A DNA stretch of 64,000 bases from Nocardioides caldifontis (GTDB taxonomy: Bacteria; Actinomycetota; Actinomycetes; Propionibacteriales; Nocardioidaceae). The notes below the pieces were generated by a model. It worked only from the letters and a program-made list of their open reading frames with translations, was not told the DNA's origin and did no database searches. The position numbers were made by a program, and so were the translations under genes. The stretch lies in contig NZ_ML701736.1 in assembly GCF_008087345.1 (NCBI RefSeq), positions 375,187 to 439,186 on the forward strand, written 5' to 3'. Positions 35,901 through 44,186 of the stretch are shown piece by piece. Each line of letters starts with the position of its first letter. The first letter of the stretch is position 1.

Positions 35901-37235
35901 GTGACCGCTCCCGACGAAGCAGCAGACGAGCCCGGCCGCCGGTCGTACGACCCGTCCGCCGAGGTCGTCGAGCTCTGCCGCGACCTGATCCGGATCGACA
36001 CCACCAACTACGGGGACGACACCGGGCCGGGGGAGCGGCAGGCCGCGGAGTACGTCGCCGAGCGGCTGGCCGAGGTCGGCATCGAGCCGATCATCCACGA
36101 GGCGCGGCCGGGTCGGACCAGCGTGCTCGCCCAGTGGGGCGGCACGACGGGCGACCCGCTGCTCCTCCACGGCCACCTGGACGTCGTGCCGGCCGAGGCG
36201 TCGGACTGGAAGGTCGACCCGTTCTCCGGCGAGATCCACGACGGCTGTGTCTGGGGCCGCGGCGCCGTCGACATGAAGGACTTCGACGCGATCCTGCTCG
36301 GCGTCGTGCGAGCGCGGACGCGGGCCGGTCTGCTGCCCGACCGCCCCGTCGTGCTTGCGTTCACCGCCGACGAGGAGGCGGGCGGCCACCACGGCGCCGA
36401 GTACCTCATCCGCGACCACCGCGACCTCCTCGAGCCGTGCACCGAGGCGATCGGCGAGGTCGGCGGCTTCAGCGTGACCGTCCGCGACCAGCGCATCTAC
36501 CTCGTCCAGGCGGCCGAGAAGGGCATCGCGTGGATGCGGCTGACCGCCCACGGGCGCGCCGGCCACGGCTCCATGCGGAACACCGACAACGCCATCACCC
36601 GGCTCGCCGCGGCCGTCGCCCGCGTCGGCACCCACCGCTGGCCGGTCCGGCTCACGCCGTCGATGGAGGTGCTGCTCGCCGCCGTGGGCGAGCTGGCCGG
36701 CACCGAGGTGACCCCCGAGAACGCGGAGTCGGTCGTCGAGGAGTTCGGCCCCGCTGCCCGGATGCTGAGCGCCGTCCTGCGCAACACCGCCAACCCGACC
36801 GCGCTGCGGGCCGGCTACAAGGTCAACGTCGTGCCCGGCTCGGCCGAGGCGCTGGTCGACGGCCGGTTCCTCCCCGGCCACGAGGACGAGTTCTTCGCCA
36901 CGATGGCCGAGCTGCTGGGGGAGGGCATCGAGGTCGACTACATCTCGCGCCAGGACGCGGTCGAGGCGCCGTACGACGGGCGGCTGGTCGACGCGATCAA
37001 CCGCTCGTTGCTCGCCGAGGACCCCGACGCCATGGTCGCGCCGTACCTCATGTCCGGCGGCACCGACGGCAAGCACTGGGCCAAGCTCGGGATCAACTGC
37101 TACGGCTTCGCCCCGCTCCGGCTCCCGGCCGACCTCGACTTCACCGGCCTCTTCCACGGTGTCGACGAGCGGGTCCCGGTGGACGCGCTGGAGTTCGGCG
37201 CCCGGGTGTTCGACCGGTTCCTCGACGAGCTCTGA
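35901..37235 (+). CDS. M20-family metallopeptidase (ArgE/DapE-like)
   Basis: A 444-residue zinc hydrolase. Metal ligands are in LLLHGHLDVVPA (His, followed by the Asp), WGRGAVDMKD, TADEEAGGHHGAEYL, and near the C-terminus in the FHGVDE context. The dimerisation domain lies about 190-330. Family members hydrolyse N-acyl amino acids, dipeptides or carnosine-like compounds in the cytosol. GTG 35901 has its GGGGAG too close for a normal ribosome site, so the start could be a few codons off. It is followed 3 nt later by the ArfB-like gene. Confidence 0.88.
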   Translation: MTAPDEAADEPGRRSYDPSAEVVELCRDLIRIDTTNYGDDTGPGERQAAEYVAERLAEVGIEPIIHEARPGRTSVLAQWGGTTGDPLLLHGHLDVVPAEASDWKVDPFSGEIHDGCVWGRGAVDMKDFDAILLGVVRARTRAGLLPDRPVVLAFTADEEAGGHHGAEYLIRDHRDLLEPCTEAIGEVGGFSVTVRDQRIYLVQAAEKGIAWMRLTAHGRAGHGSMRNTDNAITRLAAAVARVGTHRWPVRLTPSMEVLLAAVGELAGTEVTPENAESVVEEFGPAARMLSAVLRNTANPTALRAGYKVNVVPGSAEALVDGRFLPGHEDEFFATMAELLGEGIEVDYISRQDAVEAPYDGRLVDAINRSLLAEDPDAMVAPYLMSGGTDGKHWAKLGINCYGFAPLRLPADLDFTGLFHGVDERVPVDALEFGARVFDRFLDEL

Positions 37236-37238
37236 GCC

Positions 37239-37664
37239 GTGCGGGACGACCTGCTGGTCACCCGGACGCTGGTGGTCCCCGCCTCGGAGCTGTCCGAACG
37301 GTTCTCCCGTGCCTCCGGCCCGGGCGGGCAGGGCGTGAACACCACGGACAGCCGCGTCGAGCTCTCCTTCGACCTCGCCCGGTCCGCGGCGGTCCCCGAG
37401 CACCTGCGTGAGCGGATGCTCGCGCGGCTGGCGCACCGGACGGTCGACGGGGTCGTGACGGTCGTCGCCAGCCAGTACCGCCACCAGCGCGCCAACCGTC
37501 AGGCCGCCCGCGAGCGGCTCGCCCAGCTCCTCCGCGAGGCGGCCGCCCCACCGCCCCCGCGCCGGCGTCCGACCCGACCGACCCGGGGCTCCCAGGAACG
37601 GCGGCTGGCCGAGAAGAAGCGCCGCTCTGAGACCAAGCGGGGGCGGCAGGGCCGCTTCGAGTAG
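37239..37664 (+). CDS. arfB: Peptidyl-tRNA hydrolase ArfB-like (YaeJ) ribosome-rescue factor
   Basis: A 141-residue protein with the catalytic GGQ motif in RASGPGGQGVNTTDSRVEL, the RF-1 domain that enters stalled ribosomes and releases the peptide. The C-terminus (ERRLAEKKRRSETKRGRQG) is the basic tail that binds the empty mRNA channel. Length is as expected. The start is GTG 37239, only 3 nt after the M20 stop, so the two genes are co-transcribed. Confidence 0.9.
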   Translation: MRDDLLVTRTLVVPASELSERFSRASGPGGQGVNTTDSRVELSFDLARSAAVPEHLRERMLARLAHRTVDGVVTVVASQYRHQRANRQAARERLAQLLREAAAPPPPRRRPTRPTRGSQERRLAEKKRRSETKRGRQGRFE

Positions 37665-37741
37665 GAGCAGCGACCGCCCGGGGCGCGCCAGGCAGTTCCC
37701 ACTGCACCCGATCGGTCCTCTGGAGGTGCAGTTCGAACTGA

Positions 37742-37764
37742 GTGGTCTCGACAAGCTCGACCAC
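37742..37764. repeat. Intergenic palindrome, copy B
   Basis: GTGGT-CTCGACAAGCTCG-ACCAC, a 23-nt near-perfect inverted repeat between the ArfB-like gene and the DUF5703 gene. It is related to copies at 21861 and 50738. Confidence 0.7.
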
Positions 37765-37784
37765 CCGGATGGCACCATGTCCGC

Positions 37785-38027
37785 ATGTCTCGACCACCGC
37801 TGCACACCTCAGGGCGGCTCAACAGCTCACGGTCTGCAGCGGAGTACGAGTTCCAGCGGCTGACGATCTCGCGCGAGTTCTCCAAGAACGTCGTGACGAG
37901 AATGCTCGTCGAGCGGGCCGAGCACGGCGGGTGGGAGCTCGACCGGGTGCGGATCCTCCACGACGGCACCCGCAAGGTCGTGCTGCGGCGCAAGATCATC
38001 CGGCAGCGGCCGGCGTACGTCTTCTGA
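37785..38027 (+). CDS. DUF5703 family protein
   Basis: An 80-residue protein, almost wholly the DUF5703 domain: AEYEFQRLTISREFSKNVVT followed by HGGWELDRVRILHDGTRKVV and the basic RRKIIRQR tail. Homologues occur across actinobacteria; the function is unknown. It starts at ATG 37785 and has no obvious ribosome site, so it may be leaderless. It is convergent with the aldo/keto reductase gene. Confidence 0.8.
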   Translation: MSRPPLHTSGRLNSSRSAAEYEFQRLTISREFSKNVVTRMLVERAEHGGWELDRVRILHDGTRKVVLRRKIIRQRPAYVF

Positions 38028-38036
38028 GGTCGGGCG

Positions 38037-39020
38037 CTACAGCGTCGACGACGACGGGTTCGGCCCCGACACGTCGTCCAGGGCGAGCCGGATCTCCTCC
38101 GGCAGCGTGCACTCCTCGACGGTGAGCGAGCCGCGCAGCTGCGCCGCGGTGCGGGCCCCGACGATCGCGGCGGTGACCCCCGGCCGGTCACGGACCCACG
38201 CCAGCGCCACCTCGAGCGGCGACCACTGCAGCCCGTCGGCCGCCCTGGCGACGGCTTCGACGATCCGCGAGCACCGCGGGTCGAGGTACGCCCCGACGTA
38301 GTCCCCGAAGTGCGGGGAGGCAGCGCGGGAGTCCGCGGGCGTGCCGGTGCGGTACTTCCCGGTCAGCACGCCCCGGCCGAGCGGCGACCAGGCGAGCACC
38401 CCGAGGCCGAGCGACTTCGCGCAGGGCACGATCTCGGGCTCGGCGTACCGGTTGAGCAGGGAGTACTCCACCTGCGTCGAGGCGATCGGGGCGCGCCCCG
38501 GCACCGCCTTCTGCCAGGTCGCCACCTGGGCCGTCTGCCAGCCGGAGTAGTTCGAGACGCCGACGTACGACGCCCGCCCGCTCGAGACCGCGGTGTCCAG
38601 CGCCGAGAGGGTCTCCTCCCACGGCGTCTCGTCGGACCAGGTGTGCACCTGCCAGAGGTCGACGTGGTCGGTGCCGAGCCGGCGCAGCGACTCGTCCAGG
38701 GTGCGGAGCAGGTTGCCGCGGGACACGTTCACGACCCGGGCCCGGCCGGGGCCGGTGCCACGGGCGCGGCGCACGCCGGCCTTCGTCGCGATCACCACGT
38801 CGTCGCGGTCGACGACGTCGCCGAGCAGCGAGCCGATGAGCTCCTCCGAGGCGCCGTCGCCGTAGCCGGCCGCGGTGTCGATGAGCGTGCCACCCGCCTC
38901 GACGAACGCCTTCAGCTGGTCGCGTGCCTCGTGCTCGTCGGTGTCACGCCCCCAGGTGAGGGTGCCGAGCCCGAGACGGGACACGGACAGCCCGGTGCGC
39001 CCGAGGTACCGCTGCTCCAT
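38037..39020 (-). CDS. Aldo/keto reductase
   Basis: A 327-residue NADPH-dependent oxidoreductase of the AKR TIM-barrel family. The catalytic tetrad is visible: Asp and Tyr in LIDTAAGYGDGASEELIG, Lys in VVIATKAG, His in LWQVHTW. The C-terminal phosphate-binding part reads TAAIVGARTAAQL. ATG 39020 gives the typical N-terminus MEQRYLGRTGLSVSRLGLG. It reduces aldehydes or ketones in the cytosol; the natural substrate is unknown. It is divergent from uppP. Confidence 0.9.
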   Translation of the reverse strand: MEQRYLGRTGLSVSRLGLGTLTWGRDTDEHEARDQLKAFVEAGGTLIDTAAGYGDGASEELIGSLLGDVVDRDDVVIATKAGVRRARGTGPGRARVVNVSRGNLLRTLDESLRRLGTDHVDLWQVHTWSDETPWEETLSALDTAVSSGRASYVGVSNYSGWQTAQVATWQKAVPGRAPIASTQVEYSLLNRYAEPEIVPCAKSLGLGVLAWSPLGRGVLTGKYRTGTPADSRAASPHFGDYVGAYLDPRCSRIVEAVARAADGLQWSPLEVALAWVRDRPGVTAAIVGARTAAQLRGSLTVEECTLPEEIRLALDDVSGPNPSSSTL

Positions 39021-39112
39021 GGGGCCACGGTAGTGGAGCGGCGCGCCGACCCGGCTCCGCCTCGCCGGGGCTCGTCCGGGCGTGCCCGCGCGGCGCACGA
39101 CCGGACGCCTCG

Positions 39113-39118
39113 TAGGCT
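39113..39118 (+). promoter_or_regulatory. -10 element TAGGCT, leaderless start of uppP
   Basis: TAGGCT ends 8 nt before GTG 39127 and no ribosome site is present. Confidence 0.55.
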
Positions 39119-39126
39119 GACGCCCC

Positions 39127-39957
39127 GTGCTGGACTTCCTCAAGGCCGTCGTGCTGGGCCTCATCCAGGGACTCACCGAGTTCCTGCCGATCTCGAGCAG
39201 TGCCCACCTGCGGATCTTCCCGGAGTGGTTCGGCTGGGGCGACCCGGGTGCGGCGTTCACCGCCGTGATCCAGATCGGCACCGAGCTCGCGGTGCTCATC
39301 TACTTCCGCAAGGACATCTTCCGGATCGTCAACGGGTGGGTCCGGTCGCTCTACGACCCGTCCTGGCGCGGCCACGAGGACGCCCGGATGGGGTGGTACG
39401 TCATCGTCGGCTCGCTGCCGATCGTCATCCTCGGCGTGCTGCTCAAGGACGTCATCGAGAGCGACTTCCGCAGCCTCTGGATCATCGGTACCACCCTGAT
39501 CGTCCTGGGCATCGTGCTCGGCATCGCCGACAAGATGGGCCGCAGCGACCGGACGATCCACCGGATGACCCTGCAGCACGCGATCTACCTCGGCATCGCC
39601 CAGGCCATGGCACTCATCCCGGGCGTCTCCCGGTCGGGCGCGACGATCAGCATGGGCCGGTTCCTGGGGTACGACCGGGAGGCCGCGACCCGTTTCGCCT
39701 TCCTGCTGGCGATCCCCGCGGTGGTCGGGGCCGGGATCTTCGAGCTCAAGGAGATCCCCGGCGGCCACAACGACTTCGGCGTGATGCCGACGCTGGTCGC
39801 GACCGTCGTGTCCTTCATCGTGGGCTACGCCGCCATCGCCTGGCTGCTGCGCTACGTGACCACGAAGTCGTACCTGCCGTTCGTGGTCTACCGGATCGCG
39901 CTCGGCTCGCTCACGCTCATCCTGGTGTGGCAGGGCGTGCTCGCCGCCGGCGGCTGA
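39127..39957 (+). CDS. uppP: Undecaprenyl-diphosphatase UppP (BacA)
   Basis: A 276-residue membrane phosphatase that recycles the undecaprenyl carrier for peptidoglycan synthesis and confers bacitracin tolerance. Both signature motifs are present: IQGLTEFLPISSSAHL (about 13-28) with the catalytic Glu and Ser, and IPGVSRSGATISMGRFLG (about 162-179). Eight or so transmembrane helices fill the rest. It is convergent with corA, with 1 nt between the stops. Confidence 0.95.
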   Translation: MLDFLKAVVLGLIQGLTEFLPISSSAHLRIFPEWFGWGDPGAAFTAVIQIGTELAVLIYFRKDIFRIVNGWVRSLYDPSWRGHEDARMGWYVIVGSLPIVILGVLLKDVIESDFRSLWIIGTTLIVLGIVLGIADKMGRSDRTIHRMTLQHAIYLGIAQAMALIPGVSRSGATISMGRFLGYDREAATRFAFLLAIPAVVGAGIFELKEIPGGHNDFGVMPTLVATVVSFIVGYAAIAWLLRYVTTKSYLPFVVYRIALGSLTLILVWQGVLAAGG

Positions 39958-39958
39958 G

Positions 39959-40936
39959 TCACAACCAGCCGGAGCGCTTGAAGAGCCGGTAGAGCAGCAC
40001 CGACGAGCCGACCATCAGCGCCAGCGCGAACGGGTAGCCGAGCTCCCACTCGAGCTCCGGCATGTGCACGAAGTTCATGCCGTAGATGCCGGCCACCAGC
40101 GTGCAGACACCGGCGATCGCCACCCAGGCCGAGATCTTCCGCATGTCCTCGTTCTGCTGCACCTGGATCCGTGCCAGGTGCGCCTCGAAGGCCGTCGACA
40201 GCAGGGAGTCGAGCGAGTCGACCACCTCGGCGACCCGGGAGACGTGGTCGGCGATGTCGCGGAAGAAGGTCCCCGACGCCTCGTGCAGGAAGGGGTACGA
40301 CGTGACCGCGAACCGCTGCATCGGACCGCGCAACGGGTGCACCGCTCGTCGTACCTCCGCGATCTCCCGCTTGAGCACGTAGATCCGCTGCGAGTCCTGG
40401 GTGCGCTGCGGGGAGAAGACCGAGGCCTCCACCTCGTCGACGTCGGTCTCGAGCTCCGCGGCGACCTCCTCGTAGCCGTCGACGATCCGGTCGGCGACCG
40501 AGTAGACGACCGCGGAGGGGCCGTGCCCGTGCAGGTGGGGCCGGTCCTCGAGGTCGTGGCGGACGCTGGAGAGCTCGACCCCGGCGCCCTGCCGGACGGT
40601 GACGACGAAGTCGCTGCCGATGAACATCGCGACCTGCCCGGTCTCGACCTCGTCGCGCTCGTCGACGTACCAGAGGGTCTTCAGGACCACGAACAGCATG
40701 TCGTCGTAGGGCTCGACCTTCGGCCGCTGCCGCGGGGTCATCGCGTCCTCGACCGCGAGGTGGTGGAGCCCGAAGATCCGCGCCATCTCGGCCATCTGGC
40801 CGGCGTCCGGTTCGTGGAGCCCGACCCAGATGAAGTCGCCCTCGGCGCAGCTCGCCCGGAACCGCCCGAGGGCCCCGTCGTCCAGGGTCACGTCGTGGCG
40901 CTCGCCGCCGCTGTAGAGCGCGCTGTCCACGATCAT
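39959..40936 (-). CDS. corA: CorA-type magnesium/cobalt transporter
   Basis: A 325-residue protein with the CorA layout: a large N-terminal cytosolic domain, a long stalk helix and two C-terminal transmembrane helices. The selectivity motif Gly-Met-Asn is in IYGMNFVHMPELEW after helix 1, and the protein ends in the basic FKRSGWL. Start ATG 40936 is supported by AAGGTGG 6 nt upstream. It forms a pentameric channel for Mg2+. Divergent from the phosphatase gene at 40975. Confidence 0.92.
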   Translation of the reverse strand: MIVDSALYSGGERHDVTLDDGALGRFRASCAEGDFIWVGLHEPDAGQMAEMARIFGLHHLAVEDAMTPRQRPKVEPYDDMLFVVLKTLWYVDERDEVETGQVAMFIGSDFVVTVRQGAGVELSSVRHDLEDRPHLHGHGPSAVVYSVADRIVDGYEEVAAELETDVDEVEASVFSPQRTQDSQRIYVLKREIAEVRRAVHPLRGPMQRFAVTSYPFLHEASGTFFRDIADHVSRVAEVVDSLDSLLSTAFEAHLARIQVQQNEDMRKISAWVAIAGVCTLVAGIYGMNFVHMPELEWELGYPFALALMVGSSVLLYRLFKRSGWL

Positions 40937-40961
40937 GCAGGCCACCTTAGGGACGGATCTC

Positions 40962-40967
40962 TAGGGT
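40962..40967 (+). promoter_or_regulatory. -10 element TAGGGT, leaderless start of the histidine phosphatase gene
   Basis: TAGGGT ends 7 nt before ATG 40975; no ribosome site. Confidence 0.55.
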
Positions 40968-40974
40968 GTGCGCC

Positions 40975-41709
40975 ATGGCCACGGTCCTTCTGGTGCGGCA
41001 CGGCCGCACCACCGCGAACAGCTCGGGGGTGCTGGCCGGCCGCAGCCCCGGCGTGCGGCTCGACGACGTCGGCACCGAGCAGGCGGCCCGGGTCGGCGAC
41101 CGGCTGGCGAAGCTCGACCTCGCCGCCCTCGTGACGAGCCCCCTCGAACGGTGCCGGCAGACGGCGCGCGAGATCGCGGGGCGCCAGACCTCGGCGCCGA
41201 AGCCGCGCCGCGACAAGGGGATCGTCGAGGTCGACTACGGCGACTGGACGGGCGGCGAGCTCAAGAAGCTGGCCAAGGAGCCGCTGTGGAAGGTGGTCCA
41301 GGGCCACCCGTCGGCGGCGGTCTTCCCCGGCGGCGAGTCGATGGCCGCGATGGCGGCCCGCGCCGTGTCCGCGGTCCGGCGGCTCGACGCGGAGGTCGAG
41401 GCCGAGCACGGCCCGGACGCCGTCTGGGCCGCGGTCAGCCACGGCGACATCATCAAGGCCGTGCTCGCCGACGCCCTCGGCCTGCACCTCGACTCGTTCC
41501 AGCGGATCGTCGTGGACCCGGCCTCGGTGTCGGTGGTCAGGTACACCCCGGGCCGGCCGTTCGTCCTCATGACGAACACCTTCGACGGCGACCTCGGGTT
41601 CCTCCGGCCGCCCGCCAAGGGGCGTTCCCGGCGGAGCCGCCGCCCCGACAGCGACGCGGCGGTCGGGGGCGGCGCGGGGCCGGCGGGACGCCCCGGGTCG
41701 GCGGGTTAG
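40975..41709 (+). CDS. Histidine phosphatase family protein (MSMEG_4193-like)
   Basis: A 244-residue protein of the phosphoglycerate-mutase-like superfamily. The catalytic His is in VLLVRHGRTTAN; TSPLERCRQTA, FPGGESMAAM and the second His in AVSHGDIIKAV complete the active site. This version is found beside DUF3090 and mshC genes throughout actinobacteria. The natural phosphate ester is unknown. The C-terminal 40 residues are a low-complexity Arg/Gly/Pro tail. Its stop codon overlaps the -10 box of the DUF3090 gene. Confidence 0.88.
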   Translation: MATVLLVRHGRTTANSSGVLAGRSPGVRLDDVGTEQAARVGDRLAKLDLAALVTSPLERCRQTAREIAGRQTSAPKPRRDKGIVEVDYGDWTGGELKKLAKEPLWKVVQGHPSAAVFPGGESMAAMAARAVSAVRRLDAEVEAEHGPDAVWAAVSHGDIIKAVLADALGLHLDSFQRIVVDPASVSVVRYTPGRPFVLMTNTFDGDLGFLRPPAKGRSRRSRRPDSDAAVGGGAGPAGRPGSAG

Positions 41710-41712
41710 GGT
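41707..41712 (+). promoter_or_regulatory. -10 element TAGGGT, leaderless start of the DUF3090 gene
   Basis: TAGGGT overlaps the previous stop codon and ends 6 nt before ATG 41719. Confidence 0.5.
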
Positions 41713-41718
41713 CGCTGC

Positions 41719-42291
41719 ATGCCCGTCGTACACCGTTATGACTCGCCGGAGAGGTTCGTCGCCGGCACTGTCGGAGCCCCCGGGCAGCGCACGTTCTTCC
41801 TTCAGGCCCGCGACGGCGCCCGGCTGACCAGCGTCGCGCTCGAGAAGCAGCAGGTCTCCGTCCTCGCCGAGCGGATCGACGGGCTGCTCGACGAGCTGCT
41901 CAAGGCCGAGGGCGGGGCCGCGGTGGTGCCCGCGGTGACCCCCACCGCGATGGAGGACGTCGCGCCCCTGGACCAGCCGATCGAGGAGGAGTTCCGGGCC
42001 GGGACGATGACCCTGGCCTGGGACGGCGAGCACAACCGGATCGTGATCGAGGTCTTCGCGCTCGACGACAGCGACGACGGCGCCGACGAGGAGGCGCTCG
42101 TCGCGATGGGCGAGGAGCCGACGGCCGACGAGGTGCTGGTCGTCAGCCTGACCCCGGCCGCGGCCCGGGCGTTCTGCACCCGCGCCCAGGCCGTCGTGGC
42201 GGCCGGGCGGCCCTCCTGCCAGTTCTGCGGCGGCCCGATGGACCCCGACGGCCACCTCTGCCCGCGCGCGAACGGGTTCCGGCGGCGCTGA
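41719..42291 (+). CDS. DUF3090 family protein with C-terminal zinc-ribbon-like motif
   Basis: A 190-residue protein of DUF3090 (PVVHRYDSPERFVAGTVGAP at the start; GQRTFFLQARDG after it). The C-terminus has CQFCGGPMDPDGHLCPR, with cysteines placed to bind a metal. Conserved in actinobacteria next to the SCO1664-like gene and mshC, which suggests a shared but unknown pathway. Function unknown. Confidence 0.88.
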   Translation: MPVVHRYDSPERFVAGTVGAPGQRTFFLQARDGARLTSVALEKQQVSVLAERIDGLLDELLKAEGGAAVVPAVTPTAMEDVAPLDQPIEEEFRAGTMTLAWDGEHNRIVIEVFALDDSDDGADEEALVAMGEEPTADEVLVVSLTPAAARAFCTRAQAVVAAGRPSCQFCGGPMDPDGHLCPRANGFRRR

Positions 42292-42298
42292 CCCGGCG

Positions 42299-42342
42299 AT
42301 GACCACGCCTTGACCACGCCATGACCACGCCATGACCATGCC
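42299..42342 (+). repeat. Four-unit 11-bp tandem repeat across a start codon
   Basis: ATGACCACGCC, TTGACCACGCC, ATGACCACGCC and ATGACCATGCC follow one another exactly. Each unit begins with a possible start codon, and because the period is 11 the four starts fall in shifting frames. The last one (42332) opens the SCO1664-like gene. Confidence 0.9.
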
Positions 42343-43153
42343 GGAGCCCACCTCGACCCCCGCCTCCCGGCCGGGGAGCGCGGTGCTCGCCGACGGCGAG
42401 CTCGAGCTCGTGGGCCGCATCATGCCCGCCTCCAACGCCACCTTCCTCGCGGAGGCGGTCCTCGGCGAGGAGCGGGTGCGGTGCGTCTACAAGCCGGTGG
42501 CGGGGGAGCGGCCCCTGTGGGACTTCCCCGACGGCACGCTGGCCGCCCGTGAGCGCGCGGCGTACCTCGTCTCGCAGGCGCTGGGGTGGCAGGTCGTGCC
42601 GCTCACCCTCCTCCGCGACGGGCCGCACGGCCCCGGCATGGTGCAGCAGTGGTGCGAGCCCGACGAGTCGCTCGACCCGGTGGACATCTGCCGGCGGGGC
42701 GACGTCCCGGAGGGGTACCTCCGCGTCCTCGACGCCCAGGACGACAGCGGCGCCGCGGTCACGCTCGTCCACGAGGACACCGAGCCGCTGCGGCGGATGG
42801 CGGTGTTCGACGTGCTGGTCAACAACGCCGACCGCAAGGGCGGCCACGTGCTGGCGATGACCGACGGCCACCGCTACGGCGTCGACCACGGGGTCAGCTT
42901 CCACGTGGACAACAAGCTCCGCACCGTGCTCTGGGGGTGGGCGTCCGAGCGGCTCCGCCCGGAGGAGCGGGCCGCCGTCGAGGCGCTGCTCGCCGACCTC
43001 GAGCCGGGCGGCGGGCTGCGCGATCCTCTCTGCGCGCTTCTCGACGACGAGGAGGTCCAGGCCTTCGTACGCCGCTGCCGACGGCTGCTCGCGAAGGGCC
43101 GGATGCCCGAGCCGTCGGGCTCCTGGCCCGCGATCCCCTGGCCGGCGTTCTAG
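42332..43153 (+). CDS. SCO1664 family protein (PI3/PI4-kinase-like fold)
   Basis: A 273-residue protein with a kinase-like core: the ATP-holding lysine in VRCVYKPVAGERPLWDFPDG, the catalytic-loop-like VFDVLVNNADRKGGHVL with Asn and Asp, and the metal-binding YGVDHGVSFH. This belongs to the SCO1664 family of actinobacterial proteins related to phosphatidylinositol kinases. Substrate unknown. ATG 42332 is the fourth start in a tandem repeat and has no normal ribosome site. It overlaps the convergent oxidoreductase by 4 nt at the stop. Confidence 0.85.
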   Translation: MTMPEPTSTPASRPGSAVLADGELELVGRIMPASNATFLAEAVLGEERVRCVYKPVAGERPLWDFPDGTLAARERAAYLVSQALGWQVVPLTLLRDGPHGPGMVQQWCEPDESLDPVDICRRGDVPEGYLRVLDAQDDSGAAVTLVHEDTEPLRRMAVFDVLVNNADRKGGHVLAMTDGHRYGVDHGVSFHVDNKLRTVLWGWASERLRPEERAAVEALLADLEPGGGLRDPLCALLDDEEVQAFVRRCRRLLAKGRMPEPSGSWPAIPWPAF

Positions 43154-44106
43154 GCGCTGACCGCCCTTCGCCCCCGGACCGCCAGCTCGGTCTCCTCGGT
43201 CACGAGGTCGCCGTTGAGCTGCGCGGCCGCCCACGCTCCCGCCGCCGCAGCGCCGCCGACCTGTGCGGACAGGTCGCTCACGTTCCCGGCGGCGAACACC
43301 CCGGGCACCGCGGTCCGCCCGGTCGGGTCCGTCGGGACGTGCTCGCCGACCCCCGTCGGGTGCGGCTCGGTGCGGAGCCCCAGGTCGGCGAGGAAGCCGG
43401 CCCGGGCGACCATCCGGGGCGCCACCACCAGCGCCTGCAGCGTCACGGCGGAGCCGTCGTCGAGCCGCAGGGCCAGCCGGCCCCGGTCACGCTCGAGGGC
43501 CACCGCGGCGCCCTGGACGACCTCGATCCCGCGGGCGGCCAGCTGCTCGGCCTGCTCGGCGTCCGGCGGCACGGTGTGGGTCACGTAGGTCACGTCGTCG
43601 CTCCACTGCCGGAAGAGCAGCGCCTGGTGCACTGACTGCGGCCCGCTGCCGAGCACGCCGATCGCCTGGTCCTGCACCTCCCAGCCGTGGCAGTAGGGGC
43701 AGTGCAGCACGTCGTGCCCCCAGTGCTCGGCCACCCCGGGCACGTCCGGCAGCGCGTCCACCAGCCCGGTCGTCACCAGGAGCCGCCGGGCCCGGGTCGA
43801 CCGGCCGTCCGCGAGGGTCACCACGAACCCGTCGTCGTCGCGGGCGGCGCCCGCCACGGAGCCCCGGACCACCTGGCCGCCGTAGCGCATCACCTCCTCA
43901 CGCCCGCGCGCCAGCAGCTCGGCCGGGGGAGTGCCGTCGTGGCCGAGCAGCCCGTGCACCCCCTCCGCCGGCGCGTTGCGGGGCTCGCCGGCGTCCACGA
44001 CGACCACCGACCGCCGGGCCCGTGCCAGCACCAGCGCGCCGTTCAGCCCGGCGGCGCCCCCTCCGACCACCACCACGTCGTACCTGTCCCTCAACTCGTC
44101 GGTCAC
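43150..44106 (-). CDS. Thioredoxin-reductase-like NAD(P)/FAD-dependent oxidoreductase
   Basis: A 318-residue flavoprotein. The FAD motif VVVVGGGAAGLNGALVLARA opens the protein; the redox-active pair is in HCPYCHGWE (about 135-143), and the closing FAD motif is VPGVFAAGNVSD. GTG 44106 is preferred because AGGAGG lies 8 nt upstream, whereas the GTG at 44115 is inside that site. It may reduce a thioredoxin-like protein or a small disulfide. It is divergent from an XRE-cupin regulator, a frequent pairing in actinobacteria, so that regulator probably controls it. Confidence 0.88.
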   Translation of the reverse strand: MTDELRDRYDVVVVGGGAAGLNGALVLARARRSVVVVDAGEPRNAPAEGVHGLLGHDGTPPAELLARGREEVMRYGGQVVRGSVAGAARDDDGFVVTLADGRSTRARRLLVTTGLVDALPDVPGVAEHWGHDVLHCPYCHGWEVQDQAIGVLGSGPQSVHQALLFRQWSDDVTYVTHTVPPDAEQAEQLAARGIEVVQGAAVALERDRGRLALRLDDGSAVTLQALVVAPRMVARAGFLADLGLRTEPHPTGVGEHVPTDPTGRTAVPGVFAAGNVSDLSAQVGGAAAAGAWAAAQLNGDLVTEETELAVRGRRAVSA

Positions 44107-44152
44107 CGTGACCACCTCCTGGCCCGAGCATCACCCTCAGACCGGACGAACG

Positions 44153-44180
44153 GCAAACCGCTTTGCGATGGTGGCAAACT
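44153..44180 (+). promoter_or_regulatory. Repeated GGCAAAC elements in the divergent promoter
   Basis: GGCAAAC occurs at 44152-44158 and 44173-44179, two helical turns apart (21 nt), and the first overlaps an inverted repeat GCAAA-CCGC-TTTGC (44153-44166). The second overlaps CAAACT, the likely -10 of the XRE gene, which ends 6 nt before ATG 44187. The site probably binds the XRE-cupin protein itself (inference). Confidence 0.5.
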
Positions 44181-44186
44181 CGCGGC

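Noticed and set aside
42299-42342. CRISPR array
   Set aside because: Units are 11 bp with no spacers; it is a simple tandem repeat.
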